Assembly: GCF_001011115.1 (NCBI RefSeq)
Contig: NZ_CP008874.1
Span: 1,564,440-1,628,439, forward strand
Origin: Halanaeroarchaeum sulfurireducens
GTDB taxonomy: Archaea > Halobacteriota > Halobacteria > Halobacteriales > Halobacteriaceae
Reading direction: 5' to 3'
Length of the DNA stretch: 64,000 nucleotides
Below the pieces are notes generated by a model that saw nothing but the letters and a program-made list of their open reading frames with translations, did no database searches and was not told where the DNA came from. A program made the translations under genes and the position numbers. Of the stretch, positions 1 through 6,957 are shown in pieces. Numbering within the stretch: position 1 is the stretch's first letter; each line of letters begins with the position of its first letter.

Positions 1-2
1 CG

Positions 3-512
3 GGGTACTTCGGGACGGTCGTGTTCCTGATTCAGGCCGGCAACATTATTCCGAACCTCGTCCTGGCGGTCGCCATTCTCGTTTTCGGATTGCTCGTTGC
101 AGACAAAGCCGAAGTGTTCGTGAGCGAGTCGCTCCGAAGCGTCAAATTACCAGAGATCGGCCTCCTCCCGACGGTCGTCCGGTACACCGTCGTCTTCGTT
201 TCGATCCTGCTGGCGCTCGCACAGGTGGGTATTTCGACCACTGCACTCGTAGTGCTGCTCGGCGCCTACGTGTTTGCCGCCGTCGTCTTTTCTGCGGTAG
301 CGTTCCGACACCTCCTCAGTTCCGGCGCTGCCGGCGTCTATCTACTCCTGAATGAGCCGTACGGGATCGGCGACCGGGTCGCCGTGGCTGGCAGAGAAGG
401 CATCGTCCAGGAAGTGGACGTCTTCGTCACCCTCATCGAGGCAGAGGATCGAGAGTTCGTCGTGCCGAACCACCTGGTCCTCCGCGAGGGCGCCGTCCTG
501 ATCCTGGACTAG
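3..512 (+). CDS. MscS-type mechanosensitive channel-like protein, 3' part (cut by left edge)
   Basis: The reading frame is open to the left edge, so the true start lies outside the window and the GTG at 21 is not a convincing start. The visible protein has about three hydrophobic segments. A soluble part follows with a GIGDRVAVAGREGIV stretch and FVVPNHLVLREGAV, which matches the beta-domain of small mechanosensitive channels (MscS). By family knowledge such proteins sit in the cytoplasmic membrane and release solutes on hypo-osmotic shock. The large C-terminal alpha/beta domain of classical MscS is absent, so this is a short variant. The stop codon overlaps by 4 nt the stop of the convergent acyltransferase gene. 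Confidence 0.75.
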   Translation, partial: GYFGTVVFLIQAGNIIPNLVLAVAILVFGLLVADKAEVFVSESLRSVKLPEIGLLPTVVRYTVVFVSILLALAQVGISTTALVVLLGAYVFAAVVFSAVAFRHLLSSGAAGVYLLLNEPYGIGDRVAVAGREGIVQEVDVFVTLIEAEDREFVVPNHLVLREGAVLILD

Positions 513-1015
513 TCCCGGGTGACCGGCGTCGCCGGGATGCCAGCCACCGTTTCGCCGGCGGGCACATCCTCGGTCACAAGCGAGTTCGCCGCCACGTTCG
601 CCCCGGCGCCGACGTGAACGCCCGGCAAGACGATGGCGCCCGCGCCGATCATCGATCGCTCACCCAGAATCACCTCCCCCGTCCGGTACTCGTCCTGAAG
701 GAACTCGTGACAGAGTATCGTCGCGTCGTAGCCCACGATGGCGTGGTCCTCGACGGTGATGAGTTCGGGCCAGAACACGTCCGGGGTCGCCTCGAGCCCC
801 CAGGAGACACCGGTACCGACGCTCATGCCCAGCCGACGAAGCAGCCAGTTTTTGAGTCGAAGGCTCGGCGAGTGGCGCGCCGCAACGATGGCAGCGTAAT
901 TTTTCGCGACCGTCGCTGGTCGTTTCGCGTCGGGCCAGTGCCACAGCGAGTTGTGCTCGCCGGCAGCCGTTCGCCGAGTGAGTCGATCGTGGCGCCGTTC
1001 GGTCACGCTAATCAC
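509..1015 (-). CDS. Hexapeptide-repeat (left-handed beta-helix) acyltransferase
   Basis: A 168-residue protein whose C-terminal half carries imperfect hexapeptide repeats (for example IGAGAIVLPGVHVGAGANVA) typical of LbetaH O-acetyltransferases of the maltose/galactoside acetyltransferase type. The end VPAGETVAGIPATPV is the classic closing motif. These enzymes usually work as trimers that move acetyl from acetyl-CoA to a sugar or other hydroxyl; the substrate cannot be read from sequence. The N-terminal 50 residues are basic and less conserved, so the start is uncertain. The gene converges on the MscS-like gene with a 4-nt overlap of stops. Confidence 0.8.
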   Translation of the reverse strand: MISVTERRHDRLTRRTAAGEHNSLWHWPDAKRPATVAKNYAAIVAARHSPSLRLKNWLLRRLGMSVGTGVSWGLEATPDVFWPELITVEDHAIVGYDATILCHEFLQDEYRTGEVILGERSMIGAGAIVLPGVHVGAGANVAANSLVTEDVPAGETVAGIPATPVTRD

Positions 1016-1067
1016 TACATTCTGGGCCGTCGTAAAAACATGGGGTTCGACTACCGTCGTTGGAAGG

Positions 1068-1076
1068 ATTTATTAT
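1068..1076 (+). promoter_or_regulatory. TATA-like box of the 1105 wHTH gene
   Basis: The AT-rich block TTTATTATC ends 28 nt before the ATG at 1105, the distance expected for a leaderless haloarchaeal transcript. This supports 1105 rather than the upstream TTG at 1060 as the start of the wHTH gene. Confidence 0.5.
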
Positions 1077-1104
1077 CGTCGAAAACGTGGCTACAATTGA
1101 CGAC

Positions 1105-1329
1105 ATGGCCATCCAACAGACGCCGAAATCCCTCCCCGGTGAGTTGCAGTCGCCCCGAGGAAAACTCATCTATCTGTACCTCGTCCAGTCCGACGGCGCG
1201 ACGCTATCGGACCTCAAAGAGCACCTCGACCTCGGTGCACTCACGCTGTACAGCGTTTTGAAGACGTTACGAGAGCGTGGACTGGTACGGAAAGATGACG
1301 ACCGGTTCGTCACTGCACGACCGGTGTGA
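1105..1329 (+). CDS. Small winged-helix DNA-binding protein
   Basis: A 74-residue protein that is almost entirely one winged helix-turn-helix: GKLIYLYLVQSDGATLSDL, then LTLYSVLKTLRERGLV as the recognition helix, then a short wing (KDDDRFVT). It resembles the MarR/TrmB-like single-domain regulators common in haloarchaea. The start at 1105 is preferred because a TATA-like box lies 28 nt upstream; a TTG at 1060 would run into that box. No ligand domain is present, so it probably acts as a dimer or with a partner. Its 3' end overlaps by 20 nt the convergent HEWD gene. Confidence 0.75.
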   Translation: MAIQQTPKSLPGELQSPRGKLIYLYLVQSDGATLSDLKEHLDLGALTLYSVLKTLRERGLVRKDDDRFVTARPV

Positions 1330-1477
1330 ACTCGCCCGTGATATCCCAGGAGTGGATGCAGTAGATGTCGCCGACAGCGTCGGTTACTTTCCATACCTTC
1401 TCCTCCTCGTCGTAACGTTCTTCCCGTCCACATCGTACGCAGGTTCGATGCGTGGGTGTGCGAATCTGGGCGCTCAT
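1310..1477 (-). CDS. HEWD-family small zinc-finger protein
   Basis: A 55-residue protein with CVRCGREERYD near the start and CIHSWDITGEFTP near the end. The Cys-x2-Cys knuckle, the later Cys-x-His and the HSWD signature fit the haloarchaeal HEWD family of tiny zinc-binding proteins, whose role is unknown. Alternative in-frame starts lie at 1483 and 1513; 1477 is chosen because conserved sequence begins just after it. It converges on and overlaps the preceding wHTH gene, so the two transcripts are antisense at their ends. Confidence 0.75.
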   Translation of the reverse strand: MSAQIRTPTHRTCVRCGREERYDEEEKVWKVTDAVGDIYCIHSWDITGEFTPVVQ

Positions 1478-1614
1478 TATCATGCGAAACGAACTCACAG
1501 TACTTAAACTCACGCAACTGTGTCAGATTTGTCGCCTTCCGAAACGTGGTAGCAATTGACACAGTACACCCCGCCGCAGGGTTGCGATTTCAGGAACCTT
1601 AATGACTTATAATT

Positions 1615-2619
1615 TTAGTCGACGGGCTGAACTGTCGGAAGTCCGAGTTGTACTTCCCCTTTCGAATAGCCCTCGGCGGACCCATCGGGTCGGATCCGGT
1701 AGACGACCGCGGGGCGGTGTCGAACGTCGGGACGTTCGTCGCGGACGGCGGCCCAGTCGTCGTCACGGAACCCCGAACAGTCGACAAACAGCACCACGCC
1801 ACCCGCGTGCTCGTCGAGCTGACCGTTGACCTTTGTCTCGGCCGTGCTCCGGACCGCAGAGATGGGGTTCGAGGTTCGGCGGCGATGGGGCGGTGCAGGT
1901 CGCGTGACCTCGACGAGCGAGACCGTCTCGCCATCCTCGACGCGGTAGTCGATCGAGTGACCCGTCGAAACGGGCGCTTCCGGCTCGATATCGTGCCCGG
2001 CGTCGACGAGAAGTTTCGCCGTGTTGAACTCGGCCATCGCGCTCGCCATCCGTGTCCGATCGACGACCGGTGAGGTTCCCAGTTTCCCCGCCATCGTGTA
2101 TCGATACCGGTCCAGCGATCCGGTGCGGAGAAGGGATTCGTAGAGGCCGAGGGCGACCTCGGGGTCCGCGTCGGGAAAGCCGGCAGTGTGGTCTCGGAAG
2201 AACTCCCGCGAGGACTCCCGACCGTCCTTCGAGAGGAACACTGGCAGGAAAAACCAGGCGACGTGGGGGTACGGTTCCAGCCAGGGGGATTCGTCGTACA
2301 ACTGTGCCAACAACTCCCGCTGTGCCCATCGGGACACTTCATACGGCACCTCCTCGAATCCGAACTTTTCGGTCCGCCAGAGTGCACTCGGCGTCTCCGT
2401 GTTGCCGAGCCAGAATCCCTCCGAATCCGAGGTTGCAAACAGCGCCACGTCGCCGTTGGCCATTTCGAACCGGGCGGCGTCGTACCCGTCTGGGGCTCGG
2501 AACCACGGGTCCTTCCGCGTCGCGCCGAGGTTATCGTTCAGATCGCGGTACAGCCGGTCGGTGATCTCGCCGTCCGACCAGCCCCGGGGTGAGTACCGGA
2601 AACGAAGAGGTTTAGCCAC
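1615..2619 (-). CDS. Uncharacterised haloarchaeal protein (DUF5784-like) with nuclease-like motif
   Basis: A 334-residue soluble protein of a kind seen widely in haloarchaea; my recollection places it in DUF5784. Residues about 190-250 hold a pattern like a PD-(D/E)xK nuclease core: an acidic residue in MAEFNTAKLL, then AGHDIEPEAP, SIDYRV and SLVEVTRP. The usual catalytic Lys appears as Thr. This is suggestive only. There is no signal peptide and no transmembrane segment. The gene stands alone between convergent and tandem neighbours, so context gives no pathway. Confidence 0.6.
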   Translation of the reverse strand: MAKPLRFRYSPRGWSDGEITDRLYRDLNDNLGATRKDPWFRAPDGYDAARFEMANGDVALFATSDSEGFWLGNTETPSALWRTEKFGFEEVPYEVSRWAQRELLAQLYDESPWLEPYPHVAWFFLPVFLSKDGRESSREFFRDHTAGFPDADPEVALGLYESLLRTGSLDRYRYTMAGKLGTSPVVDRTRMASAMAEFNTAKLLVDAGHDIEPEAPVSTGHSIDYRVEDGETVSLVEVTRPAPPHRRRTSNPISAVRSTAETKVNGQLDEHAGGVVLFVDCSGFRDDDWAAVRDERPDVRHRPAVVYRIRPDGSAEGYSKGEVQLGLPTVQPVD

Positions 2620-2791
2620 GATTGTGCTTGACGGCTGATGGATTTACGCCTTCCGTCGTTCGCCAGGGTGACACCGACGCTCCCTCGACGAGCGGTTCGA
2701 AACGCCGACAGTTCGAAACCCCGCCCTCACTGGGGCGAGACCGCAGTCGTAACACAGGGATGAAAATCGATCGTCCTGGTCGGTATTCTGC

Positions 2792-3271
2792 TCAGGACTC
2801 CGTTTCGTCGATCGATCGCTCCATCGTGAGCCGGTGGGGATGGTAGCCCCGTTCCCGATACCACTCCCGGGCCGCCTCGTTATCCGCCAGAACCGACAGA
2901 GCGACGACCGCCGCGTTTCGGTCCGCGAGTTCGGACTCGGCAAAATCGAGTAATCGCGATCCGATGCCCTCGCCGCGGCGGTCCGGGACGACGAAGACGT
3001 TTTCGACGATCCCTCGTCGCACATCCTGCTCGTAAAGACCGCGTTCGACGTGGAACATGACGAAACCGACCAGCTTCCCCTCGCCCTCCCGGGCGATGGC
3101 GAGTCCGTCGGCATGGACGTACTGCTCGATGACGGCCCGACCGTCGGCCCGGTTCTCTTCACCGAGCAGGTGGGCCCCGTGTTCGCGCTGGTCCTCGACG
3201 AGCGCGACCCATAGCGAGGTAATGTCCGCAACGTCTTCGATCGACGGCGCAGCGACGTGCACGTCCGTCAC
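2792..3271 (-). CDS. GNAT-family N-acetyltransferase
   Basis: A 159-residue single-domain protein of the Gcn5-related acetyltransferase fold. The acetyl-CoA pyrophosphate-binding loop is RRGEGIGS at residues 98-105, preceded by the beta-strand IVENVFVVPD. The later segment NEAAREWYRERGY is the usual helix before the last strands. The acceptor (amine, protein N-terminus or small molecule) is unknown. Its ATG overlaps the stop of pgk by 4 nt, so it is probably translated from the pgk transcript. Confidence 0.85.
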   Translation of the reverse strand: MTDVHVAAPSIEDVADITSLWVALVEDQREHGAHLLGEENRADGRAVIEQYVHADGLAIAREGEGKLVGFVMFHVERGLYEQDVRRGIVENVFVVPDRRGEGIGSRLLDFAESELADRNAAVVALSVLADNEAAREWYRERGYHPHRLTMERSIDETES

Positions 3272-4467
3272 GCTTCGAGTGCCTCGATTGCCGGGAGGGG
3301 TTCTCCGGTCAGCATCCGAAGGGCGGCCCCGCCACCCGTAGAGATGTGATCGAATCCAGTGATATCGAAACGACGAACGGCCGCGCTCGTATCGCCGCCG
3401 CCCACGATACTGAATCCGGAATCGGACACGACATCGAACAGCTTCCTGGTACCCGTCTCGAAGGTGCTCTCCTCGAACACGCCGGCCGGGCCATTGAGTA
3501 TCGTGGTTCCGACCGTCGCAAGGATATCGCTGTACGTCTCGACCGTGTCGGTTCCGATATCCATAACGGCCTCGTCACCAGCAGGCGGGAGGTCCTCGAC
3601 ACCGATCTCGACGCGGCGGTTCTGGCGCTCGATGGCGACGTCTGTCGGGAGGTGGATCTTCTCGGGATACGATTCGAGCAGATCTGCAGCCCTGTCGATC
3701 TGCTCCCAGTGGCCCCGTTCGTAGACCACGTCGGCGGACCCGTCGCCCAGGTCGTGCCCCGCCGCGAGCAAAAAGACGTTCGCGACGAGCCCGGTCGTGA
3801 GGATTTCGTCCGCGAGGCCCTGGTCGAGGCTATGCCGAATGATCGTCATCGAATCGGGGATTTTCGCTCCGCCTATGACGTACGCCCGTGGCGTGGGAGT
3901 GCTCTGGACGTTCCCCAGGACCTCTATCTCTCGTTCCATGATCCGTCCGGCGTACGACGGTAGCGCGTGTGCGAACCCGACGAGCGAGGGCTGGGACCGG
4001 TGTGCCGCGGCGAACGCGTCGTTGACGAAGGCGTCGAGATGGGGTGCGAGTCGGCCGACGAGATGTGTCCGCGCCGCCCGCTGTGGTTCGAACTCCATGT
4101 ATTCCTCGCTGTAAAATCGCGTGTTCTCGAGAAGGATCGCCTGACCGTTCGGGAGGTCGTCGATCGCCTCGCGAGCGGCGGTCGAAAACGTGGTGTCCGT
4201 GAAATCGACGGGCGCGTCGAGTAATTCGTCCAGCCGGGTCGCGTGGGAGGCGAGCCCCTCGAACGCGTCACCGCCCGGTCGGCCCTGATGTGCGAGTATC
4301 GCGACCCGACCACCCCGTTCGAGGAGTTCAGACAGCGTATCGACGTGGGCCCGGAGCCGAGCGTCGTCGGCCAGCTCGGCGTTTTCACCGAGCGGACTGT
4401 TGATGTCGACCCGGACACCGACCGCGCGGCCAGCGACCGTCAGATCGTCGAGGGTCTGAAATCCCAT
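3268..4467 (-). CDS. pgk: Phosphoglycerate kinase
   Basis: A 399-residue archaeal phosphoglycerate kinase, a normal length for the family. It interconverts 1,3-bisphosphoglycerate + ADP and 3-phosphoglycerate + ATP in glycolysis and gluconeogenesis in the cytoplasm. Visible signatures are VRVDINSPLG near the N-terminus (substrate site), AILAHQGRPGG, YVIGGAKIPDS, and the nucleotide-binding VGGGDTSAAV and STGGGAALRML near the C-terminus. It is the first gene of a likely two-gene unit with the overlapping GNAT gene. Confidence 0.96.
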   Translation of the reverse strand: MGFQTLDDLTVAGRAVGVRVDINSPLGENAELADDARLRAHVDTLSELLERGGRVAILAHQGRPGGDAFEGLASHATRLDELLDAPVDFTDTTFSTAAREAIDDLPNGQAILLENTRFYSEEYMEFEPQRAARTHLVGRLAPHLDAFVNDAFAAAHRSQPSLVGFAHALPSYAGRIMEREIEVLGNVQSTPTPRAYVIGGAKIPDSMTIIRHSLDQGLADEILTTGLVANVFLLAAGHDLGDGSADVVYERGHWEQIDRAADLLESYPEKIHLPTDVAIERQNRRVEIGVEDLPPAGDEAVMDIGTDTVETYSDILATVGTTILNGPAGVFEESTFETGTRKLFDVVSDSGFSIVGGGDTSAAVRRFDITGFDHISTGGGAALRMLTGEPLPAIEALEA

Positions 4468-4540
4468 CTCGACTGGGAACTAATCTGGCGGTGGCAAAAG
4501 CGTTTCTTTCGCACGTCACGCGACCCGATCGCCGGGACTC

Positions 4541-5092
4541 TCACACCTCTCGACAGTCCGGACACAGCAACTGTCCGTTCACGTTGACGAGATCGTGCGA
4601 GAGAGACCCACACACCTCACAGATGCTCTGGGTCGAGTACTCCTCGGTGGCCGTCGCGGTCTGCTCTCCAAGCTCCTCGTTCAGTTCGTCCGGTCGCTGA
4701 TCGGACCGGTTGGTGCGTCCCCACGTGTATCGTGCCAGTTCCCGAGCCGTGACGATTCCGAGGAGGCCATCGTCGCCGTTGACGAGTACCACGTCCGAAT
4801 CGGTCGACAACATCGTCGTCGCCGCCTCGCCGATATCGACGTCGGGCGACAGCGAGGGCGCGTCGGTTTGCATTACGTCCCCGACCGTCCTGGTCTCGAC
4901 GTCCTCGCCTGCAGCGAGGGCGTCGAGGACGTCACCGGCGGTCAGGACCCCCTTGGGCTCACGTCCCTGGAGGACCACGGCATTGTACCCGCCCTCTTCG
5001 CGAATAAGCCGCACCGCTCCGACGACGGTGTCCGACGGGGAGACGCCGACGAACTCCCGGGTCATCACGTCCCGGAGGGTCAACTGGGCCAT
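4541..5092 (-). CDS. Tandem CBS-domain protein with C-terminal zinc ribbon
   Basis: A 183-residue protein. Residues about 1-60 and 65-122 are two CBS motifs (LRDVMTREFVGVSPSDTVV; VGDVMQTDAPSLSPDV), which form a Bateman module that usually binds adenine nucleotides. A linker rich in Glu and Thr follows, then a zinc ribbon with Cys158, Cys161, Cys177 and Cys180. The combination suggests a nucleotide sensor coupled to nucleic-acid or protein binding; the target is unknown. On its own strand a TTTTAG box lies about 27 nt upstream of the ATG. Confidence 0.85.
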   Translation of the reverse strand: MAQLTLRDVMTREFVGVSPSDTVVGAVRLIREEGGYNAVVLQGREPKGVLTAGDVLDALAAGEDVETRTVGDVMQTDAPSLSPDVDIGEAATTMLSTDSDVVLVNGDDGLLGIVTARELARYTWGRTNRSDQRPDELNEELGEQTATATEEYSTQSICEVCGSLSHDLVNVNGQLLCPDCREV

Positions 5093-5375
5093 GATACTTA
5101 CTACCCGGTATCGCGGCTAAAAGCTATCCCCGGCATGCTTAAGCGTTCAGCGAGATTATTCAGAAAGTTTGTGCGTTTGTGGCCGGAGTCTGGCCATCGT
5201 CGGTGGCACGAATCGAAGACGACCCGCTTCGTTCCAATCGGTATCGACACTCCCGGCGGGAACGGTCGAGGTCCTCGTCCGCCGCCCAGACGACATCACA
5301 GCCAGTCGTCGCGAGTAGCGGGAGTTCGCCGGCGGAGTGTTCTGAAAACGCTATCGGGCGGCCAGCACGAATCGC

Positions 5376-5687
5376 CTACGTGTCCGGCGTGTACTCCCAG
5401 AGTCCCGTGTTGCGGATCGCGCGGCCCGTCGCCTTGTGGAATTCGATTTTCGTCTCGAAGGAGTCCTCCTCGACGTGTTCGAAGATCTCGGCCACGCTGA
5501 CGACCGTCTTGTGGTTGATGCGGACCGGCCAGTCGCCGAATTCGTCGACGAATTCGTCTTTCTGGATGGGGAACTCGTCCTCTTCGACCATCTTCGAGAG
5601 GACCGCCATATCGAAGTTACGCATCCCCTCGCTACCCATGTCACCGTCCGGATCGTGTGGCCAATCCTTCGCGGAAGCGTCTGCCAT
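5376..5687 (-). CDS. Conserved haloarchaeal small protein (DUF5785-like)
   Basis: A 103-residue acidic protein starting MADASAKDWPHDPDG. It has no membrane segment or metal-binding cluster. The mid region (EDEFPIQKDEFVDEFGDWPV then INHKTVVSV) looks like a small compact alpha/beta domain of the kind annotated DUF5785 in haloarchaea; that family name is from memory. An in-frame ATG lies 9 codons upstream at 5714 but adds unconserved-looking sequence. After its TAG stop the same frame stays open for 71 more codons (reported as a finding). Function unknown. Confidence 0.65.
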   Translation of the reverse strand: MADASAKDWPHDPDGDMGSEGMRNFDMAVLSKMVEEDEFPIQKDEFVDEFGDWPVRINHKTVVSVAEIFEHVEEDSFETKIEFHKATGRAIRNTGLWEYTPDT

Positions 5688-5756
5688 GGATCGACAATGT
5701 TCGGGAATCCCCAAAACCGTTACTCTCCGTCGCGGGGACTCGGGACACCACGGACG

Positions 5757-5833
5757 GAGGGGATTTGAACCGAAATCAGATGGTCGGTCTCACTCCATTC
5801 GACCGCTGCGTCTGATAGGGTTACAAATGCCTC
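5757..5833. repeat. tRNA-Ser-derived hairpin unit 1 (most decayed)
   Basis: This is the outermost of three tandem units related to the 3' end of the tRNA-Ser at 6095-6178. The left arm reads GGGGATTTGAACC and the right arm GGTTACAAATGCC, pairing with small bulges. Inside, ATCAGA (5776-5781) pairs exactly with TCTGAT (5812-5817) and GGTCG (5783-5787) with CGACC (5801-5805). The inner stems share no sequence with those of units 2 and 3. Confidence 0.7.
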
Positions 5834-5871
5834 TCACGTTCTCCTCGCACGTCGCTCGGAAAACGGTGAGG

Positions 5872-5953
5872 AGGGGATTTGAACCGGAGGAAGACGGTCC
5901 GGGTTGCTCCCTTCGGTCGCTTCCCGGGCTGCGACTTACAGGATTCAAATCCC
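5872..5953. repeat. tRNA-Ser-derived hairpin unit 2
   Basis: The left arm GGGATTTGAA (5874-5883) pairs with TTCAAATCCC (5944-5953) over 10 bp. An inner stem pairs GTCCGGG (5897-5903) with CCCGGGC (5923-5929), with one G-U pair. It is preceded by GGTGAGGA (5865-5872), the acceptor-stem sequence of the neighbouring tRNA. Confidence 0.75.
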
Positions 5954-6009
5954 TCTCTCCGTTCTTCTCACAAGACGTTCGAAGAAGCGGTGAGGAGGGG
6001 ATTTGAACC
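5944..6009. repeat. 66-bp direct repeat, copy 1
   Basis: Positions 5944-6009 are identical to 6051-6116, offset 107 bp. The repeat runs from a TTCAAATCC arm through an AAGACGTTCGAAGAAGC spacer into GGTGAGGAGGGGATTTGAACC. In the second copy the last part is the acceptor stem and T-arm of the tRNA-Ser gene itself. Confidence 0.9.
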
Positions 6010-6060
6010 GGAGCCAGACGTGCTCGCTTCGCTGCGCGCGACTGGCAGGGTTCAAATCCC
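5997..6060. repeat. tRNA-Ser-derived hairpin unit 3 (best preserved)
   Basis: The left arm GGGATTTGAACC (5998-6009) pairs perfectly with GGTTCAAATCCC (6049-6060). Inner stems are GCCAG (6013-6017) with CTGGC (6042-6046), and CGTGC (6019-6023) with GCGCG (6036-6040). It directly abuts the tRNA-proximal spacer. Translation of these repeats gives spurious RGFEPE-type peptides, which should not be annotated as proteins. Confidence 0.8.
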
Positions 6061-6116
6061 TCTCTCCGTTCTTCTCACAAGACGTTCGAAGAAGCGGTGA
6101 GGAGGGGATTTGAACC
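6051..6116. repeat. 66-bp direct repeat, copy 2 (overlaps tRNA-Ser 3' end)
   Basis: This is the second copy of the 66-bp perfect repeat. Its last 22 bp are the discriminator base, acceptor stem and T-arm of the tRNA-Ser gene, as expected if the repeat arose by duplication or integration at the tRNA 3' end. Confidence 0.9.
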
Positions 6117-6178
6117 CCTGAGGCCGTGAGGCCACCTGCTCTCAAGGCAGGCGCGGTGGGCCGCTTCGCTACCTCACC
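6095..6178 (-). tRNA. tRNA-Ser (anticodon UGA), class II
   Basis: Reading the minus strand gives a full cloverleaf. The acceptor GGTGAGG pairs with CCTCACC. The D-stem is GCG/CGC. The anticodon stem CCTGC/GCAGG closes the loop CTTGAGA with anticodon TGA. The long variable arm has a GGCC/GGCC stem, and the T-arm is AGGGG-TTCAAAT-CCCCT. The discriminator is G. The long variable arm and G73 fit tRNA-Ser, which decodes UCA and related codons. No encoded CCA and no intron are seen. Its 3' flank carries the tandem repeat array at 5757-6060. Confidence 0.93.
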
Positions 6179-6345
6179 TCACGCTTTCGTACCCCGCCGC
6201 CGGCCTAAGACCTATCGGTATACTGCAGAGGGAGTGTTCTGATCGCCTTCTTGTGCCATATCCGAAATCCTGCACCCCACCTGATACCCCTATATCATGG
6301 ACTGATTGCTTTCGGCAGCCATTGCCAGTAGACAGTCTTGCGAGC

Positions 6346-6379
6346 CTTTTAATCGCATGAAAATAAGCATTTCGCTTAT
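6346..6379 (+). promoter_or_regulatory. Promoter with overlapping inverted repeat, DoxX gene
   Basis: A TATA-like CTTTTAAT at about 6346-6353 is followed by the inverted repeat ATAAGC (6363-6368) / GCTTAT (6374-6379), centred near the expected transcription start. The position suggests an operator for a repressor of the DoxX pair; the regulator is not identifiable. Confidence 0.4.
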
Positions 6380-6415
6380 CTTAGTCTGTCCTAAATTTAC
6401 TCGTGAAGGCAGACA

Positions 6416-6952
6416 ATGACCCAAACAATACAGGCTGACTTGCCGGGGGCGGACCGACCCCTGGAACTAAATGGCACATGGGCGGCGTACTGGCTGTTCA
6501 TTCTTCGCGTCGTGACTGGTTGGTGGATGTTCCACGCGGGATTGACCAAGGTCTGGGAGACCCACATACTGGGATCGCCCTTCGATGCAGCCTGGTTCAT
6601 CCAGTATGCCTCCCAGGGGTCGATTCTCGAAGGCGTCCTGGCGCTTTTCAACAGTTCGGCGGGCATCGCGTTCACGAACGTCATGATCCCATGGGGCGAG
6701 TTGCTGATCGGTCTGGGCATCCTACTCGGCGCGTTCACCAGGCTCGCCGCTTTCTTCGGTGGGTTCCTGATGTTCATCTTCTACTTCGTGAACGCCGGAT
6801 GGAGCCACGGGATGTTCAACAGCGACCTGATGGCCCTGATCCTGTTCGTCACCATCGCTATCTTCGGTGCCGGTCGAATCTGGGGCGTCGACCAGTACCT
6901 CGAACGGATGAACTGGGCACAGAGTTCGACAGTTCGCGCGCTCCTCGGGTGA
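6416..6952 (+). CDS. DoxX/DoxD-family membrane protein
   Basis: A 178-residue protein with four predicted membrane segments: WLFILRVVTGWWMFHAGLTK, a segment around ITNVMIPWGELLIGLGILLG, then AFFGGFLMFIFYFVNAGW and LMALILFVTIAIFGAGRIWG. The GWWMFHAGLTK and PWGELLIGLG patterns fit the DoxX family, which includes the membrane subunit of thiosulfate:quinone oxidoreductase in Acidianus. Here that activity is only a possibility; many DoxX proteins have unknown redox roles. It is followed after 5 nt by a small membrane protein that is probably co-transcribed. Confidence 0.85.
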   Translation: MTQTIQADLPGADRPLELNGTWAAYWLFILRVVTGWWMFHAGLTKVWETHILGSPFDAAWFIQYASQGSILEGVLALFNSSAGIAFTNVMIPWGELLIGLGILLGAFTRLAAFFGGFLMFIFYFVNAGWSHGMFNSDLMALILFVTIAIFGAGRIWGVDQYLERMNWAQSSTVRALLG

Positions 6953-6957
6953 TCACA

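Noticed and set aside
5757-6060. Additional degenerate tRNA genes in the repeat array
   Set aside because: Only T-arm/acceptor-like arms are present; no D-arm or anticodon arm can be folded in any unit.
5945-6145. 66-codon minus-strand frame across the tRNA repeats
   Set aside because: It is a translation of the tRNA-Ser gene and its repeats (peptides such as RFKSP), not a protein gene.
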